64,000 nucleotides of DNA from JANQSS01 sp965249735 (GTDB lineage: Bacteria; Bacteroidota; Bacteroidia; Chitinophagales; Saprospiraceae): positions 124,001-188,000 of the forward strand of contig CBDFMS010000022.1 of assembly GCA_965249735.1 (NCBI GenBank), given 5' to 3'. Within the stretch, counting starts at the first letter, position 1. Each line of letters begins with the position of its first letter. The translations under genes were made by a program, and so were the position numbers. The notes under the pieces are model-generated. The model made no database searches. It was not told the DNA's origin and worked only from the letters and a program-made list of their open reading frames with translations. Below, piece after piece: positions 8,565 to 16,854 of the stretch.

Positions 8565-9833
8565 TTGAAGAATGAATCTGTCCTGAAACGAAAATACATC
8601 AGGCTGTTCCGGCATATTTGCGCTGTTCTTTGCCTGCATGTCATAGGTGTCATTTCTATGTACAGCCAGGATCACGTCTTCACGACGGATGATACCTCTT
8701 CGTACCGGACATTTAGACGAGTCGATATTCTGCCTGCCATCAGTTCCTCTCCGGAAACGAGTCTCACCTTAGGTGTGATTGGCATAAAATACTTCGATCT
8801 GTCTCGTGGAGATTTGTCAACTCCAATATCCAACATGGAATTCCTGGCCATCTATACACTAAACAATCAACTCATCATTGAAACCTCCTGGGAATTATTC
8901 ACTCATAAAAACAATTGGCGTCTATACGGGAAGGCATTTTACGAACGATTTCCTGACCGCAATTACGGCTTGGGAAACGATGCAGCTGCCCAAGTTGTTA
9001 CAATTGAAAATAAAGAGGCCCCTGATACACTCAATTATCTCCATTTCAATTCCGACCGCATTCACTTTTCACCGGTTATCCTACGTAAAATCCGTCCCAA
9101 TTTATTTTTTGGATTACAATATGACATGGAGTCACTGTATGGAATGGAAATTATACCGGACCATTTTCAATTAATTAATGCGCATTCAACGACAATAAAT
9201 AATATGCCCATTGAAGGCGTTCGCTCAGGTCTCGGATTCCAGCTGTTATTTGATGACAGGGATCGCACACTAAACCCTTTGAAGGGCAATTTCATCAGAT
9301 TAAACAATATCAATTATGGCGGTATTTTAGGAAGTGATTATACGTTTTCCACATTTTATCTCGATAGCAGGCAGTATCTCAATACCACCAAAAACCAGAC
9401 GCTTGCCCTGCGTTCCTACGCATCAGTTAAATTGACCAATGACGAGATCCCAATGAGGGCTTTGTCGCGTATAGGGGGTGACGACTTCATTCGTGGGTAT
9501 TATCGGGGTACATATCAGGATCATCATATGCTGGCTTTTGAAGCAGAATATCGGCTGCCTTTCTGGCCGGAAGGAACGACTGCCAGGTTATGGCAAGTTT
9601 GGAAAAGACTTGGAATTGTAGTTTTTATTAGCGGGGCACAAGTATTTCATGAAGCTTCTGAATTACGGTTCAATGACTTCAATTTAGCTGTAGGGGGAGG
9701 ATTGCGAATTTTAATTAATCCACAATCCAGAGTGAATCTCAGAATTGATTACGCTATTGGGTTGCGTCAAGGATCGGATGGAATTGATAAACGGCAGAGT
9801 GGATTATATTTCAATCTCGGAGAAGCATTCTAG
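8565..9833 (+). CDS. Omp85-superfamily outer-membrane barrel (BamA/TamA-like, no POTRA)
   Basis: This 422-residue protein starts at a TTG; no in-frame ATG precedes the signal peptide (cleavage near MYSQD), so TTG is required. The mature part is an alternating beta-strand protein with the Omp85 features LLFDDRDRTLNP and, near the C-terminus, the IRGYYRG motif of the barrel-lid loop. The C-terminal residue is Phe, as usual in outer-membrane barrels. POTRA domains are missing, so it resembles stand-alone surface-antigen (D15-like) barrels rather than BamA. It may export a protein or surface component. Its partner might be the adjacent GH114 enzyme, but nothing in sequence proves that. Confidence 0.82.
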   Translation: MKNESVLKRKYIRLFRHICAVLCLHVIGVISMYSQDHVFTTDDTSSYRTFRRVDILPAISSSPETSLTLGVIGIKYFDLSRGDLSTPISNMEFLAIYTLNNQLIIETSWELFTHKNNWRLYGKAFYERFPDRNYGLGNDAAAQVVTIENKEAPDTLNYLHFNSDRIHFSPVILRKIRPNLFFGLQYDMESLYGMEIIPDHFQLINAHSTTINNMPIEGVRSGLGFQLLFDDRDRTLNPLKGNFIRLNNINYGGILGSDYTFSTFYLDSRQYLNTTKNQTLALRSYASVKLTNDEIPMRALSRIGGDDFIRGYYRGTYQDHHMLAFEAEYRLPFWPEGTTARLWQVWKRLGIVVFISGAQVFHEASELRFNDFNLAVGGGLRILINPQSRVNLRIDYAIGLRQGSDGIDKRQSGLYFNLGEAF

Positions 9834-9922
9834 AGACGATTATCTCATCTAGAGGGCTCGATTAATAACTAAACAGGATGCCTGAAGAGATTGAACAAAA
9901 ATAAAAGATAGAAATCTAGCCA

Positions 9923-11056
9923 ATGAAAAAAAGAAGAAATTATAAGTCGGTTAACAGAAGGAAGGTCATTTTTATCGTGATATTCTGGTCCATCGTCGGT
10001 GTCCTTCAAACATTCTATGATCATTTTTTAATCGGTAGTCACCTTACCAATGGTTATGCAACCGACTACATTTTTCTAAAGACACTAATTGCTAACACGT
10101 TAGCTGGATTTATAGGTGGTGTAATAGGGTCATATCTCCTTGTATTTGTCGTAAATAAAAAATATAGATCGGCGCCTTATTATAAAGGGATATTGATTGT
10201 ATGCATCGTATTTGTTTTTACTATTCTGTTCATCACGGTGTCATTGGCTACACTCCAGGTCACCATTTTACACGGGGGTTTCAGAAGTCAAACAGGGATG
10301 GAAGCATTTAATAACCTCTTGTATTCAACAGAGCTCATTAAAAACACCATATTCTGGGCTTTTGTAGTCGCTTTCACACAATTGGGCCTTCACATCAATG
10401 ACAAATTTGGTCAGGGATTATTTTGGAGCATGATTACGGGCAAATACCATCTACCGACCTCAGAAGAACGGATTTTCATGTTTCTTGACCTGAAAGGATC
10501 CACTGCCATTGCGGAAAAACTGGGAAATAAGAAATATCACCACTTTTTAAAGGATGTGTTCTCTGATATCACCAACCCGATACTTGCGAATTTTGGACAG
10601 ATATATCAATACGTCGGTGATGAGGTAGTTATTTCCTGGCCGCAGGAAAACAATCGATTTGATAACAGGTGTATTAAATGTTTTTTCGATGTAAAGGAAA
10701 AACTGAACTCCTTGAATCAAAAATATAAGAAACGGTATAATGTCAAACCCATTTTTAAAGCAGGCATACATAATGGCAAAATCATAGCAGGTGAGGTAGG
10801 GATTATTAAACGCGATATTACCTTTTCCGGAGACACCCTAAATACGGCTGCAAGAATACAATGTATGTGTAATGAAAACCGTGCAGAATTGCTTATTTCC
10901 GAAAGCCTGGCGGAACTGTTACATCCCTCTACGTTTACGCTAACGAGTCTGGGGAAAAGGATTCTGCGCGGCAAACAAGAAAATATGGAACTGTTTGTCG
11001 TCAAAAAAGAAGACAACCAAATTAACATTCCCCGAACGCATAAGCAAGCGTCTTAA
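9923..11056 (+). CDS. Membrane-anchored class III adenylate/guanylate cyclase
   Basis: This 377-residue protein has about four hydrophobic segments in the first 160 residues (near 15-35, 55-77, 88-112 and 138-155), followed by a class III nucleotide cyclase domain at about 178-365. The metal-binding aspartates are present in MFLDLKGST and in YVGDEVVISW; the INTAARIQ-like helix (LNTAARIQ) is also intact. It should make cAMP or cGMP at the inner membrane; the substrate-specifying residues were not resolved. No HAMP or known sensory domain lies between membrane part and catalytic domain. It stands upstream of an AraC regulator but with a 186-base gap, so linkage is uncertain. Confidence 0.87.
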   Translation: MKKRRNYKSVNRRKVIFIVIFWSIVGVLQTFYDHFLIGSHLTNGYATDYIFLKTLIANTLAGFIGGVIGSYLLVFVVNKKYRSAPYYKGILIVCIVFVFTILFITVSLATLQVTILHGGFRSQTGMEAFNNLLYSTELIKNTIFWAFVVAFTQLGLHINDKFGQGLFWSMITGKYHLPTSEERIFMFLDLKGSTAIAEKLGNKKYHHFLKDVFSDITNPILANFGQIYQYVGDEVVISWPQENNRFDNRCIKCFFDVKEKLNSLNQKYKKRYNVKPIFKAGIHNGKIIAGEVGIIKRDITFSGDTLNTAARIQCMCNENRAELLISESLAELLHPSTFTLTSLGKRILRGKQENMELFVVKKEDNQINIPRTHKQAS

Positions 11057-11242
11057 TTTAAAATCAGGCACGATAAAAACGAATGTGTGTGGGTTGTGTA
11101 TGCCAGTGCATAACCAAATTCAGAACACTTGTAAATGGCATCTTGCGAAAACTCAATCTTCTCAACTAGTCTTCATTAATCCCCTATATTTATTCCTTCA
11201 TCACAACAATGAACAGAGATTTACGTACAGACAAGTGTTTCA

Positions 11243-12070
11243 GTGAAATATCAAACCAAAATAAACGAGACCATTTTTGTTTCGGAAATCGTGCTGGAAC
11301 GTAGCTATATGTTCGATAAGGATTTGAAGACCGGTTTAAGCATCATCTGGAATACGGGCGCAACTGCTCAAATGATGATCGATCAGGAGAAAGTTACTAT
11401 CGAAACCGACTGCGCCATATTCCTCACAGAATTTCACCAAATTGATGATTTTCAATTTGACCGAATGAATGTAATCCAATTCAATCGCCCGTTTTATTGT
11501 ATCGATAAACACGATCAAGAAACAGGTTGCAAAGGATTGTTATTCTATGGTTCATCCCATATTCCGAAAATTTCGATTCCCAGGGAAAGAAAAAAGCAGT
11601 TTAAATTATTTTGGGAAATCCTGCTTATGGAAATGGAAGAGACAGACAGTTTGAAGCTGGAAATGTTGCGCACATTACTAAAGCGATTTTTAATATTATT
11701 TCTCCGCATCTATAAAAAACAAAACAACCATTTGCCTACAGATAATATAAGTGTAGGCTTGATTCGAGAGTATAATTATTTGGTTGAAAAGAACTACAAG
11801 CAACTGACGAAAGTGTCCGATTACGCAAAACTTTTACATAAATCCCCCAAGACCCTATCCAATATTTTTAAAAAATACATTGAAAAGACCCCACTCCAAA
11901 TCATCAATGATCGCCGGCTGCTGGAAGCGAGTCGATTGTTGAAATACACCGATGCCACCATTGGGGAAATTTCAGAAGAACTGAACTTTAAAGACGTGGC
12001 TTCTTTTAGCCACTTCTTTCATGCCCGAAGCGGGAGTCCACCATCCTCTTTTCGCCATAGCGACTTATAA
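11243..12070 (+). CDS. AraC-family transcriptional regulator
   Basis: This 275-residue protein starts at a GTG. Residues 1-140 form a beta-rich, cupin-like effector region; residues about 165-272 form the double helix-turn-helix of the AraC family, with SDYAKLLHKSPKTLSNIFKK as the first unit and the hallmark FSHFFHARSGSPPSSFR at the end. It should bind DNA near promoters in response to an unidentified ligand. A well-formed terminator follows at 12103, so it is transcribed apart from the msr genes downstream, though it could regulate them. Family assignment is secure; target genes unknown. Confidence 0.92.
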   Translation: MKYQTKINETIFVSEIVLERSYMFDKDLKTGLSIIWNTGATAQMMIDQEKVTIETDCAIFLTEFHQIDDFQFDRMNVIQFNRPFYCIDKHDQETGCKGLLFYGSSHIPKISIPRERKKQFKLFWEILLMEMEETDSLKLEMLRTLLKRFLILFLRIYKKQNNHLPTDNISVGLIREYNYLVEKNYKQLTKVSDYAKLLHKSPKTLSNIFKKYIEKTPLQIINDRRLLEASRLLKYTDATIGEISEELNFKDVASFSHFFHARSGSPPSSFRHSDL

Positions 12071-12102
12071 ATACTCAGGAAATTTCAACAATAACTCGCG
12101 AA

Positions 12103-12132
12103 GCACAATTTGATTCAATTTGTGCGTTTTTT
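12103..12132 (+). terminator. Intrinsic terminator of the AraC gene
   Basis: GCACAA and TTGTGC pair around an inner TTGA/TCAA stem, separated by a T-T mismatch, and a G plus six T residues follow. It lies 33 bases past the AraC stop. Confidence 0.75.
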
Positions 12133-12297
12133 CACACATTTATGCAAAATAATGGGCTATAATTGAATTTTTAAGTCAATATAATAAGTTTTTCAAGTGA
12201 TTAAGAAAGTCTGACAGATCCATTAAATAATGCTCTCAGAGGAATTATTTACAAATCAAAAGGAAGGATGCCAAATCTACCGGAGTACTAGCACTTC

Positions 12298-12305
12298 TAT
12301 CTTTG
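12298..12305 (+). promoter_or_regulatory. Putative -7 element of the msr-selO block
   Basis: TATCTTTG matches TAnnTTTG and lies 27 bases before the msrB start. No convincing -33 TTTG was found at the expected distance, so support is partial. Confidence 0.4.
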
Positions 12306-12318
12306 TTGTAAGAAAAAC

Positions 12319-12326
12319 AAAGGAGG
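12319..12326 (+). promoter_or_regulatory. Strong Shine-Dalgarno site of msrB
   Basis: AAAGGAGG stands five bases before the ATG at 12332. This decides the start of msrB against an in-frame ATG at 12230. A near-perfect site is unusual here: most genes in the window have none. Confidence 0.75.
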
Positions 12327-12331
12327 ATATC

Positions 12332-12793
12332 ATGTTAAAATGGATCGATGTAATCAAGTTCGCCAATCATGGCAATCCAATACCGGATCGTCGTGTTGAC
12401 AAAACAGACGTCGAATGGAAAAATCAACTCAGTCCGGAAGCCTATCGCATCACACGGCAAAAAGGCACCGAAGCCCGATTTTCAGGAGCACACTGTTCCG
12501 CACATGACCCGGGGCTTTATGCATGCGTCTGCTGTGATACGGAATTATTTGACTCCTGTGAAAAATTTGATTCCGGTACAGGTTGGCCGAGTTTCACACA
12601 ACCTGTAAAAAAGAATGCGGTTAAATACGTGAAAGACAAGTCCTGGGGAATGAATCGTGTTGAGGTACAGTGTAATACCTGTGATGCACACCTTGGACAT
12701 GTTTTCCTGGATGGAACGGGACCGGGTGGATTACGTTATTGCATTAATTCAATTTCATTAAATAAAAAAGAAGGAGTTAACCATGACGAATAA
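12332..12793 (+). CDS. msrB: Peptide-methionine (R)-S-oxide reductase
   Basis: This 153-residue cytoplasmic enzyme reduces the R-epimer of methionine sulfoxide in proteins. The structural zinc site is present as two CxxC pairs (Cys65/Cys68 and Cys114/Cys117), the substrate region GTGWPSF is intact, and the catalytic cysteine is Cys137 in RYCINS. No N-terminal signal is present with the chosen start. The 3' end overlaps msrA by 11 bases, so the two are co-translated. This is the first gene of a redox-repair block that runs to selO. Confidence 0.95.
   Translation: MLKWIDVIKFANHGNPIPDRRVDKTDVEWKNQLSPEAYRITRQKGTEARFSGAHCSAHDPGLYACVCCDTELFDSCEKFDSGTGWPSFTQPVKKNAVKYVKDKSWGMNRVEVQCNTCDAHLGHVFLDGTGPGGLRYCINSISLNKKEGVNHDE
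12771..12776 (+). promoter_or_regulatory. Shine-Dalgarno site of msrA within msrB
   Basis: AAGGAG lies inside the end of msrB, six bases before the msrA ATG at 12783. Confidence 0.65.
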
Positions 12794-13328
12794 ACAAGTT
12801 GCAACATTCGGAGGAGGATGTTTTTGGTGTATCGAAGCCGTCATTCAGCGATTGGAAGGCGTAGAATCCATTGTTTCCGGATTTTCCGCTGGAAATACCT
12901 TGGACCCTGATTACAGGGCTATTTGTTCAGGCAACACCGGTCATGCTGAAGTCGTTCAGGTAACATATGACGCAGATGTTATCAGTTATGAAGAATTAAT
13001 CACCATTTTCATGACAAGCCATGACCCCACTACTGTGGATCGTCAAGGTGCCGATAGAGGAACACAATATCGATCAATCATCCTGTATCATCATGAAGAG
13101 CAAAAAGCGAAAGCCGAATATGTAATAAAGGAAGTGCAAAAATTGATTTCAAATCCCATTGTAACGCAATTGCTGCCCTTGGATAAATTCTATCCTGCGG
13201 AGACTTACCATCAGAATTATTATAACAATAATTCGAATGCCGGCTACTGTCGCGTGGTCATCAACCCAAAGATTAAGAAGCTGAAAAAGTACTACGCCGA
13301 CCGGTTGAAAAAGAAAATCGCAAATTGA
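12783..13328 (+). CDS. msrA: Peptide-methionine (S)-S-oxide reductase, cytoplasmic
   Basis: This 181-residue enzyme reduces the S-epimer of methionine sulfoxide. The catalytic motif GCFWC places the nucleophile at Cys13, the GHAEVVQV substrate segment is present, and YHQNYY follows the active-site fold. There is no signal peptide, in contrast to the second MsrA at 14158. It overlaps msrB by 11 bases and has its own Shine-Dalgarno site. With MsrB it repairs both sulfoxide epimers, and the broken thioredoxin-like gene that follows may originally have supplied reducing power. Confidence 0.95.
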   Translation: MTNKQVATFGGGCFWCIEAVIQRLEGVESIVSGFSAGNTLDPDYRAICSGNTGHAEVVQVTYDADVISYEELITIFMTSHDPTTVDRQGADRGTQYRSIILYHHEEQKAKAEYVIKEVQKLISNPIVTQLLPLDKFYPAETYHQNYYNNNSNAGYCRVVINPKIKKLKKYYADRLKKKIAN

Positions 13329-13456
13329 GAAATAAATGAATGTCGCGGCATCTTCAACTGTGGTTTCAAACAAAGCGGCCATCCTTATGTTTCACCCTGG
13401 TGTTGTTGAACAAAGGATATGATGAAAATGTCAAATCAACAAAAAATGGGAAGAAG

Positions 13457-14047
13457 ATGCCGTACAAATATTTAATACTCTTGATAACGCTGGCTTTGAG
13501 CATATCCAGTCAAGGCCAAAACATTAATAAATTAAAGGAGATTAAAATGAACAATACAGCAAATAAATATGGAATCGAAGGATATCAGGTACCGGAATTC
13601 AATGTGCCTATTTGGATTGATGGAAAAGGGAATAAGATGGAACCGGTAACCCTTGAAGCATCTAGTGAAAAATTCAGGGTGATCTACTGTTTTTAGGCAT
13701 GGTGCCCGGGGTGCCACAGCAGAGGTCTTCCGGCATTGTAAAAAATGACCGAGGCCTTGAAAGAAAATGACAATGTCGTTTTTATGGCCATCCAAACTAT
13801 TTTTGAAGGAAATCACGCCAATACTTTCGAGCGGGTGAAAGAAATTCAAAAACAATACGAACTAGAAATCCCATTTGGACATGATGTAGGAGATGAAACA
13901 ACACGAAATATTTCCTCTACGATGTACAATTATAGAACAGGAGGCACGCCCTGGTTTATTTTTATCGACCAGGCAGGACGTGTTGTTTTCAATGATTATC
14001 ATTTAAATACTGAAAAAGCGATTGAATTTTTGAAAGAAATTAAATAA
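13457..14047 (+). pseudogene. Thioredoxin/TlpA-like protein with two in-frame stops flanking CxxC
   Basis: From 13457 the frame encodes a signal-like N-terminus (MPYKYLILLITLALSISS) and then a thioredoxin-fold domain. A TAG at 13694-13696 and a TAA at 13739-13741 interrupt it, and between them the same frame reads AWCPGCHSRGLPAL, the redox-active CxxC. After the TAA the family sequence continues to 14047 (RTGGTPWFIFIDQAGRVVF, with the cis-proline TPW). The TAG most likely replaced CAG (Gln is usual before xWCPGC). An alternative start at 13547, with a Shine-Dalgarno site six bases before it, would give a cytosolic form. As read, the product stops just before its active site. It could be a pseudogene, a polymorphic allele or a sequence error. 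Confidence 0.82.
13534..13540 (+). promoter_or_regulatory. Shine-Dalgarno-like site inside the thioredoxin-like gene
   Basis: AAAGGAG lies six bases before the in-frame ATG at 13547. If used, translation would begin after the signal-like segment and give a cytosolic protein. Confidence 0.5.
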
Positions 14048-14157
14048 GTTTCATGAAATTGGGGATGGACATTGACATTTCAGACCGCTACATGTTGAAT
14101 ATGTCAATTCCTTTTCCCTATTTTATTAGTCCAATTAAAAAATAAACCAAGTAAATA

Positions 14158-14823
14158 ATGAGAATACTAATTTCGATGAGTTTGTTCAGCCTGATGTGTG
14201 TATTGGCTAGTTGTCAAATAAAAACAGGCGATATACAGTCAAAACCGAAAAGCAACGCCTACCAATACACGCCTAAAGAAGGGTTGAATACCGCCTATTT
14301 TGCTTCGGGATGCTTCTGGTGCGTAGAAGCCGTATATGAGCGTGTTAAAGGTGTGGAAGAATCCGTTTCAGGCTACGCAGGCGGACATACTGAATACCCT
14401 ACATATGAAAAATCAAATACAGGAAAAACAGGTCATGCCGAGGCAGTGGAAATATACTATGACTCGACAGTCGTTGATTTTGCAACATTGGTTGATGTCT
14501 ATTTTGGTTCACAAATTATTACGCAAGTAAATGGTCAGGGTCCTGATTGGGGGTCGCAATATCGTTCCATTATTTTTTATCAAAATGAGGTAGAAAAAAG
14601 TATTATTGACGATAAAATCGCTCTATTGAATAAACGTATAGCACCGGAAAAAGTAGCGGCAGAAGTCATGCCGTTTGACCGGTTTTGGGTTGGAGAAGGC
14701 TATCATCAGGACTATGAAAAATTGCACCCAAACCAGGGCTATATACGTTCAGTATCCATCCCGCGGTTGAAGCGCTTTCAGGAACGATTTCCACATTTAC
14801 TCAAAGAGCATGAAAAACATTAA
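14158..14823 (+). CDS. msrA: Second MsrA, lipoprotein form
   Basis: This 221-residue protein has a lipoprotein signal peptide with the lipobox LASC (lipidated Cys19), so it acts in the periplasm attached to a membrane. The MsrA catalytic motif GCFWC follows with the nucleophile at Cys52, and the GHAEAVEIYYD and YHQDYE motifs are intact. It should repair methionine sulfoxide in envelope proteins, complementing the cytoplasmic MsrA/MsrB pair upstream. It has no Shine-Dalgarno site, unlike msrB and msrA. The broken thioredoxin-like gene lies directly before it and would be the natural electron donor if it were exported. Confidence 0.93.
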   Translation: MRILISMSLFSLMCVLASCQIKTGDIQSKPKSNAYQYTPKEGLNTAYFASGCFWCVEAVYERVKGVEESVSGYAGGHTEYPTYEKSNTGKTGHAEAVEIYYDSTVVDFATLVDVYFGSQIITQVNGQGPDWGSQYRSIIFYQNEVEKSIIDDKIALLNKRIAPEKVAAEVMPFDRFWVGEGYHQDYEKLHPNQGYIRSVSIPRLKRFQERFPHLLKEHEKH

Positions 14824-14904
14824 ATTTGATAATTGACTTTTGACCATCCGCTTTTGACTGAGGTCTCTAAGCGATTAGCCTTTAATTAAGTACAATTATA
14901 AATT

Positions 14905-15210
14905 ATGCCATTTTCAAAATTAAGCCATCAACCTGACCAACATCAATTCCAATTGTACGTCCACGGGCAAACAGCATGGGTTGATTATCGGATGAGAGGC
15001 AATATCATGTATTTGGTACATGCTGAGGTGCCTTATAGACTGAGAGGACGCGGTGTCGGAAAAGAGCTGGTAGAAAAAGTATTTGAATATCTTGAAGCGC
15101 ACGATTTGAAAGCCATTCCCGTTTGTTCTTTTATCCGAACAGTGGCACGTCGACACCCTAAATGGAGTCAGGTATATCCAGAAGAATTCTCAAATGACTC
15201 GAGGCCGTAA
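14905..15210 (+). CDS. Small GNAT-type N-acetyltransferase (YjdJ-like)
   Basis: This 101-residue protein matches the compact single-domain acetyltransferases: a short beta sheet with ADYRMRG-like strands, the acetyl-CoA loop YRLRGRGVGKELVEKV and the C-terminal IPVCSFIRTVARRHP segment. The family's substrate is not known. It lies between the second msrA and selO on the same strand with short gaps (81 and 44 bases), so it is probably part of the same redox-related block. Family assignment is good; role unknown. Confidence 0.83.
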   Translation: MPFSKLSHQPDQHQFQLYVHGQTAWVDYRMRGNIMYLVHAEVPYRLRGRGVGKELVEKVFEYLEAHDLKAIPVCSFIRTVARRHPKWSQVYPEEFSNDSRP

Positions 15211-15241
15211 GTTGTTGTTGCAATTAATATTAATTTTATTT

Positions 15242-15248
15242 AAGGAGA
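15242..15248 (+). promoter_or_regulatory. Shine-Dalgarno site of selO
   Basis: AAGGAGA stands six bases before the GTG at 15255 and supports that start codon. Confidence 0.65.
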
Positions 15249-15254
15249 CTAAGC

Positions 15255-16829
15255 GTGAAATTGAATATAGACGACACCTTCAATAAAGAATTGCCGGCAG
15301 ACCCCAATCGGACCAACAAGCGCCGGCAAGTTCTCGAGGCGTGTTTCTCGTATGTCAAGCCGCGAAAACCGTCTAATCCTGAATTGGTACATGTGTCGGA
15401 TGACATGCTACAAGCTATTGGTTTGGGAACTAAAGACAGGGATAGCCAGTCATTTTTGAAAATATTTTCAGGCGCCCGGGTATTGGAGAATACAGAACCA
15501 TATGCTATGTGCTACGGTGGGCATCAATTCGGACACTGGGCAGGTCAGCTAGGTGACGGGCGAGTAATAAATTTAGCTGAAGTGGTAAATAACCAACAAC
15601 GATGGGCTTTTCAACTTAAAGGTGCCGGTGAGACACCTTATGCACGTTCGGCAGACGGTCTGGCCGTCTTGCGTTCATCTGTGCGAGAGCATTTGTGTAG
15701 TGAAGCGATGTATCATCTTGGTGTACCGACTACCCGGTCATTGTCATTAATATTGACAGGGGATCAGGTATTGCGGGATATGCTATACGATGGAAATGCT
15801 GACTATGAAAAAGGAGCCGTCGTGTGTCGCGTGGCACCTTCATTTATACGATTTGGCAATTTCCAAATTTTTGCTGCACGGCGCGATTCAAAAAACCTGA
15901 AAAAACTCACGGATTATACGATTCGACATTTTTTTCCCGAGACAACAGAGGAAAGTAAACAAGGCTATATCGAATTCTTTCAGGAAGTTGCCAATCGCAC
16001 ACTCGACATGATCATTCATTGGCAGCGTGTGGGATTTGTACACGGCGTGATGAACACCGATAATCTATCAATATTAGGATTAACAATTGACTATGGGCCA
16101 TATGGCTGGCTGGAGGGATATGATGATAATTGGACACCAAATACAACCGATAAAGAAGGTCGACGCTACCGATTTGGTCATCAACCCGGAATTGCCTTAT
16201 GGAATTTAGCTCAATTGGGTAATGCCCTCGTTCCACTCATAGAAGAAACAGAGCCTTTACAAGCTGTTTTAGAAAAATTTAATAGCGCATTTTCTAAAAA
16301 ATACATGCGCATGATGCGCAACAAGCTGGGATTACAACTTGAGAAAGAAATTGATAAAGAGATTATTCTGGAATTAGAGAAACTACTCCAGGTGACAGAG
16401 ACAGACATGACTATATTTTTCAGAAATTTATCTTCTATCGATCGTGATATTGATATTAAAGGAGAAAAGGAATTTCTAAACCCTGTTATCGATGCTTTTT
16501 ACAAGCCCGAAGAATTAACTGAAGAGATATTAAAATTTTGGTGGGAATGGTTTACAAAATACACCAAACGGCTTCGGGAAGAAACTATATCCAACTCTGA
16601 ACGTCGTGATGCGATGAACAAAGTGAACCCCAAATATGTCCTGCGAAATTATATGGCACAACTGGCTATAGATAAAGCTGACATAGGTAATTACACTTTG
16701 ATTGATAAATTGTATCAAATGTTGAAAAACCCCTATGACGAACAACCGGAACACGAAGCGTGGTTTACTAAAAGACCGGAGTGGGCTCGTCACAAAGTAG
16801 GGTGTTCGATGTTATCATGTAGTTCATAA
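15255..16829 (+). CDS. selO: SelO/YdiU protein AMP-transferase (pseudokinase fold)
   Basis: This 524-residue protein belongs to the SelO (YdiU, UPF0061) family, which transfers AMP from ATP to Ser, Thr or Tyr of target proteins and is linked to redox homeostasis. Visible motifs are CYGGHQFGHWAGQLGDGR, the nucleotide-binding QLKGAGETPYAR, VHGVMNTDN and the metal-binding IDYGPYGWLE. The C-terminus ends in cysteines (GCSMLSCSS), the site where eukaryotic SelO carries selenocysteine; here it is Cys, and no readthrough is required. The start is GTG with a clear Shine-Dalgarno site. It closes a run of methionine-sulfoxide-repair genes. Assignment is secure. Confidence 0.95.
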   Translation: MKLNIDDTFNKELPADPNRTNKRRQVLEACFSYVKPRKPSNPELVHVSDDMLQAIGLGTKDRDSQSFLKIFSGARVLENTEPYAMCYGGHQFGHWAGQLGDGRVINLAEVVNNQQRWAFQLKGAGETPYARSADGLAVLRSSVREHLCSEAMYHLGVPTTRSLSLILTGDQVLRDMLYDGNADYEKGAVVCRVAPSFIRFGNFQIFAARRDSKNLKKLTDYTIRHFFPETTEESKQGYIEFFQEVANRTLDMIIHWQRVGFVHGVMNTDNLSILGLTIDYGPYGWLEGYDDNWTPNTTDKEGRRYRFGHQPGIALWNLAQLGNALVPLIEETEPLQAVLEKFNSAFSKKYMRMMRNKLGLQLEKEIDKEIILELEKLLQVTETDMTIFFRNLSSIDRDIDIKGEKEFLNPVIDAFYKPEELTEEILKFWWEWFTKYTKRLREETISNSERRDAMNKVNPKYVLRNYMAQLAIDKADIGNYTLIDKLYQMLKNPYDEQPEHEAWFTKRPEWARHKVGCSMLSCSS

Positions 16830-16854
16830 GTCTTCAAATCCAAAACGAAAGCAA

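Noticed and set aside
12230..12331. N-terminal extension of msrB from an earlier ATG
   Set aside because: The extension has no family counterpart, while the ATG at 12332 has an AAAGGAGG site five bases upstream and fits the normal length.
16800..16829. Selenocysteine in SelO
   Set aside because: The C-terminal redox site is encoded by Cys codons and the frame ends normally, so no recoding is needed.
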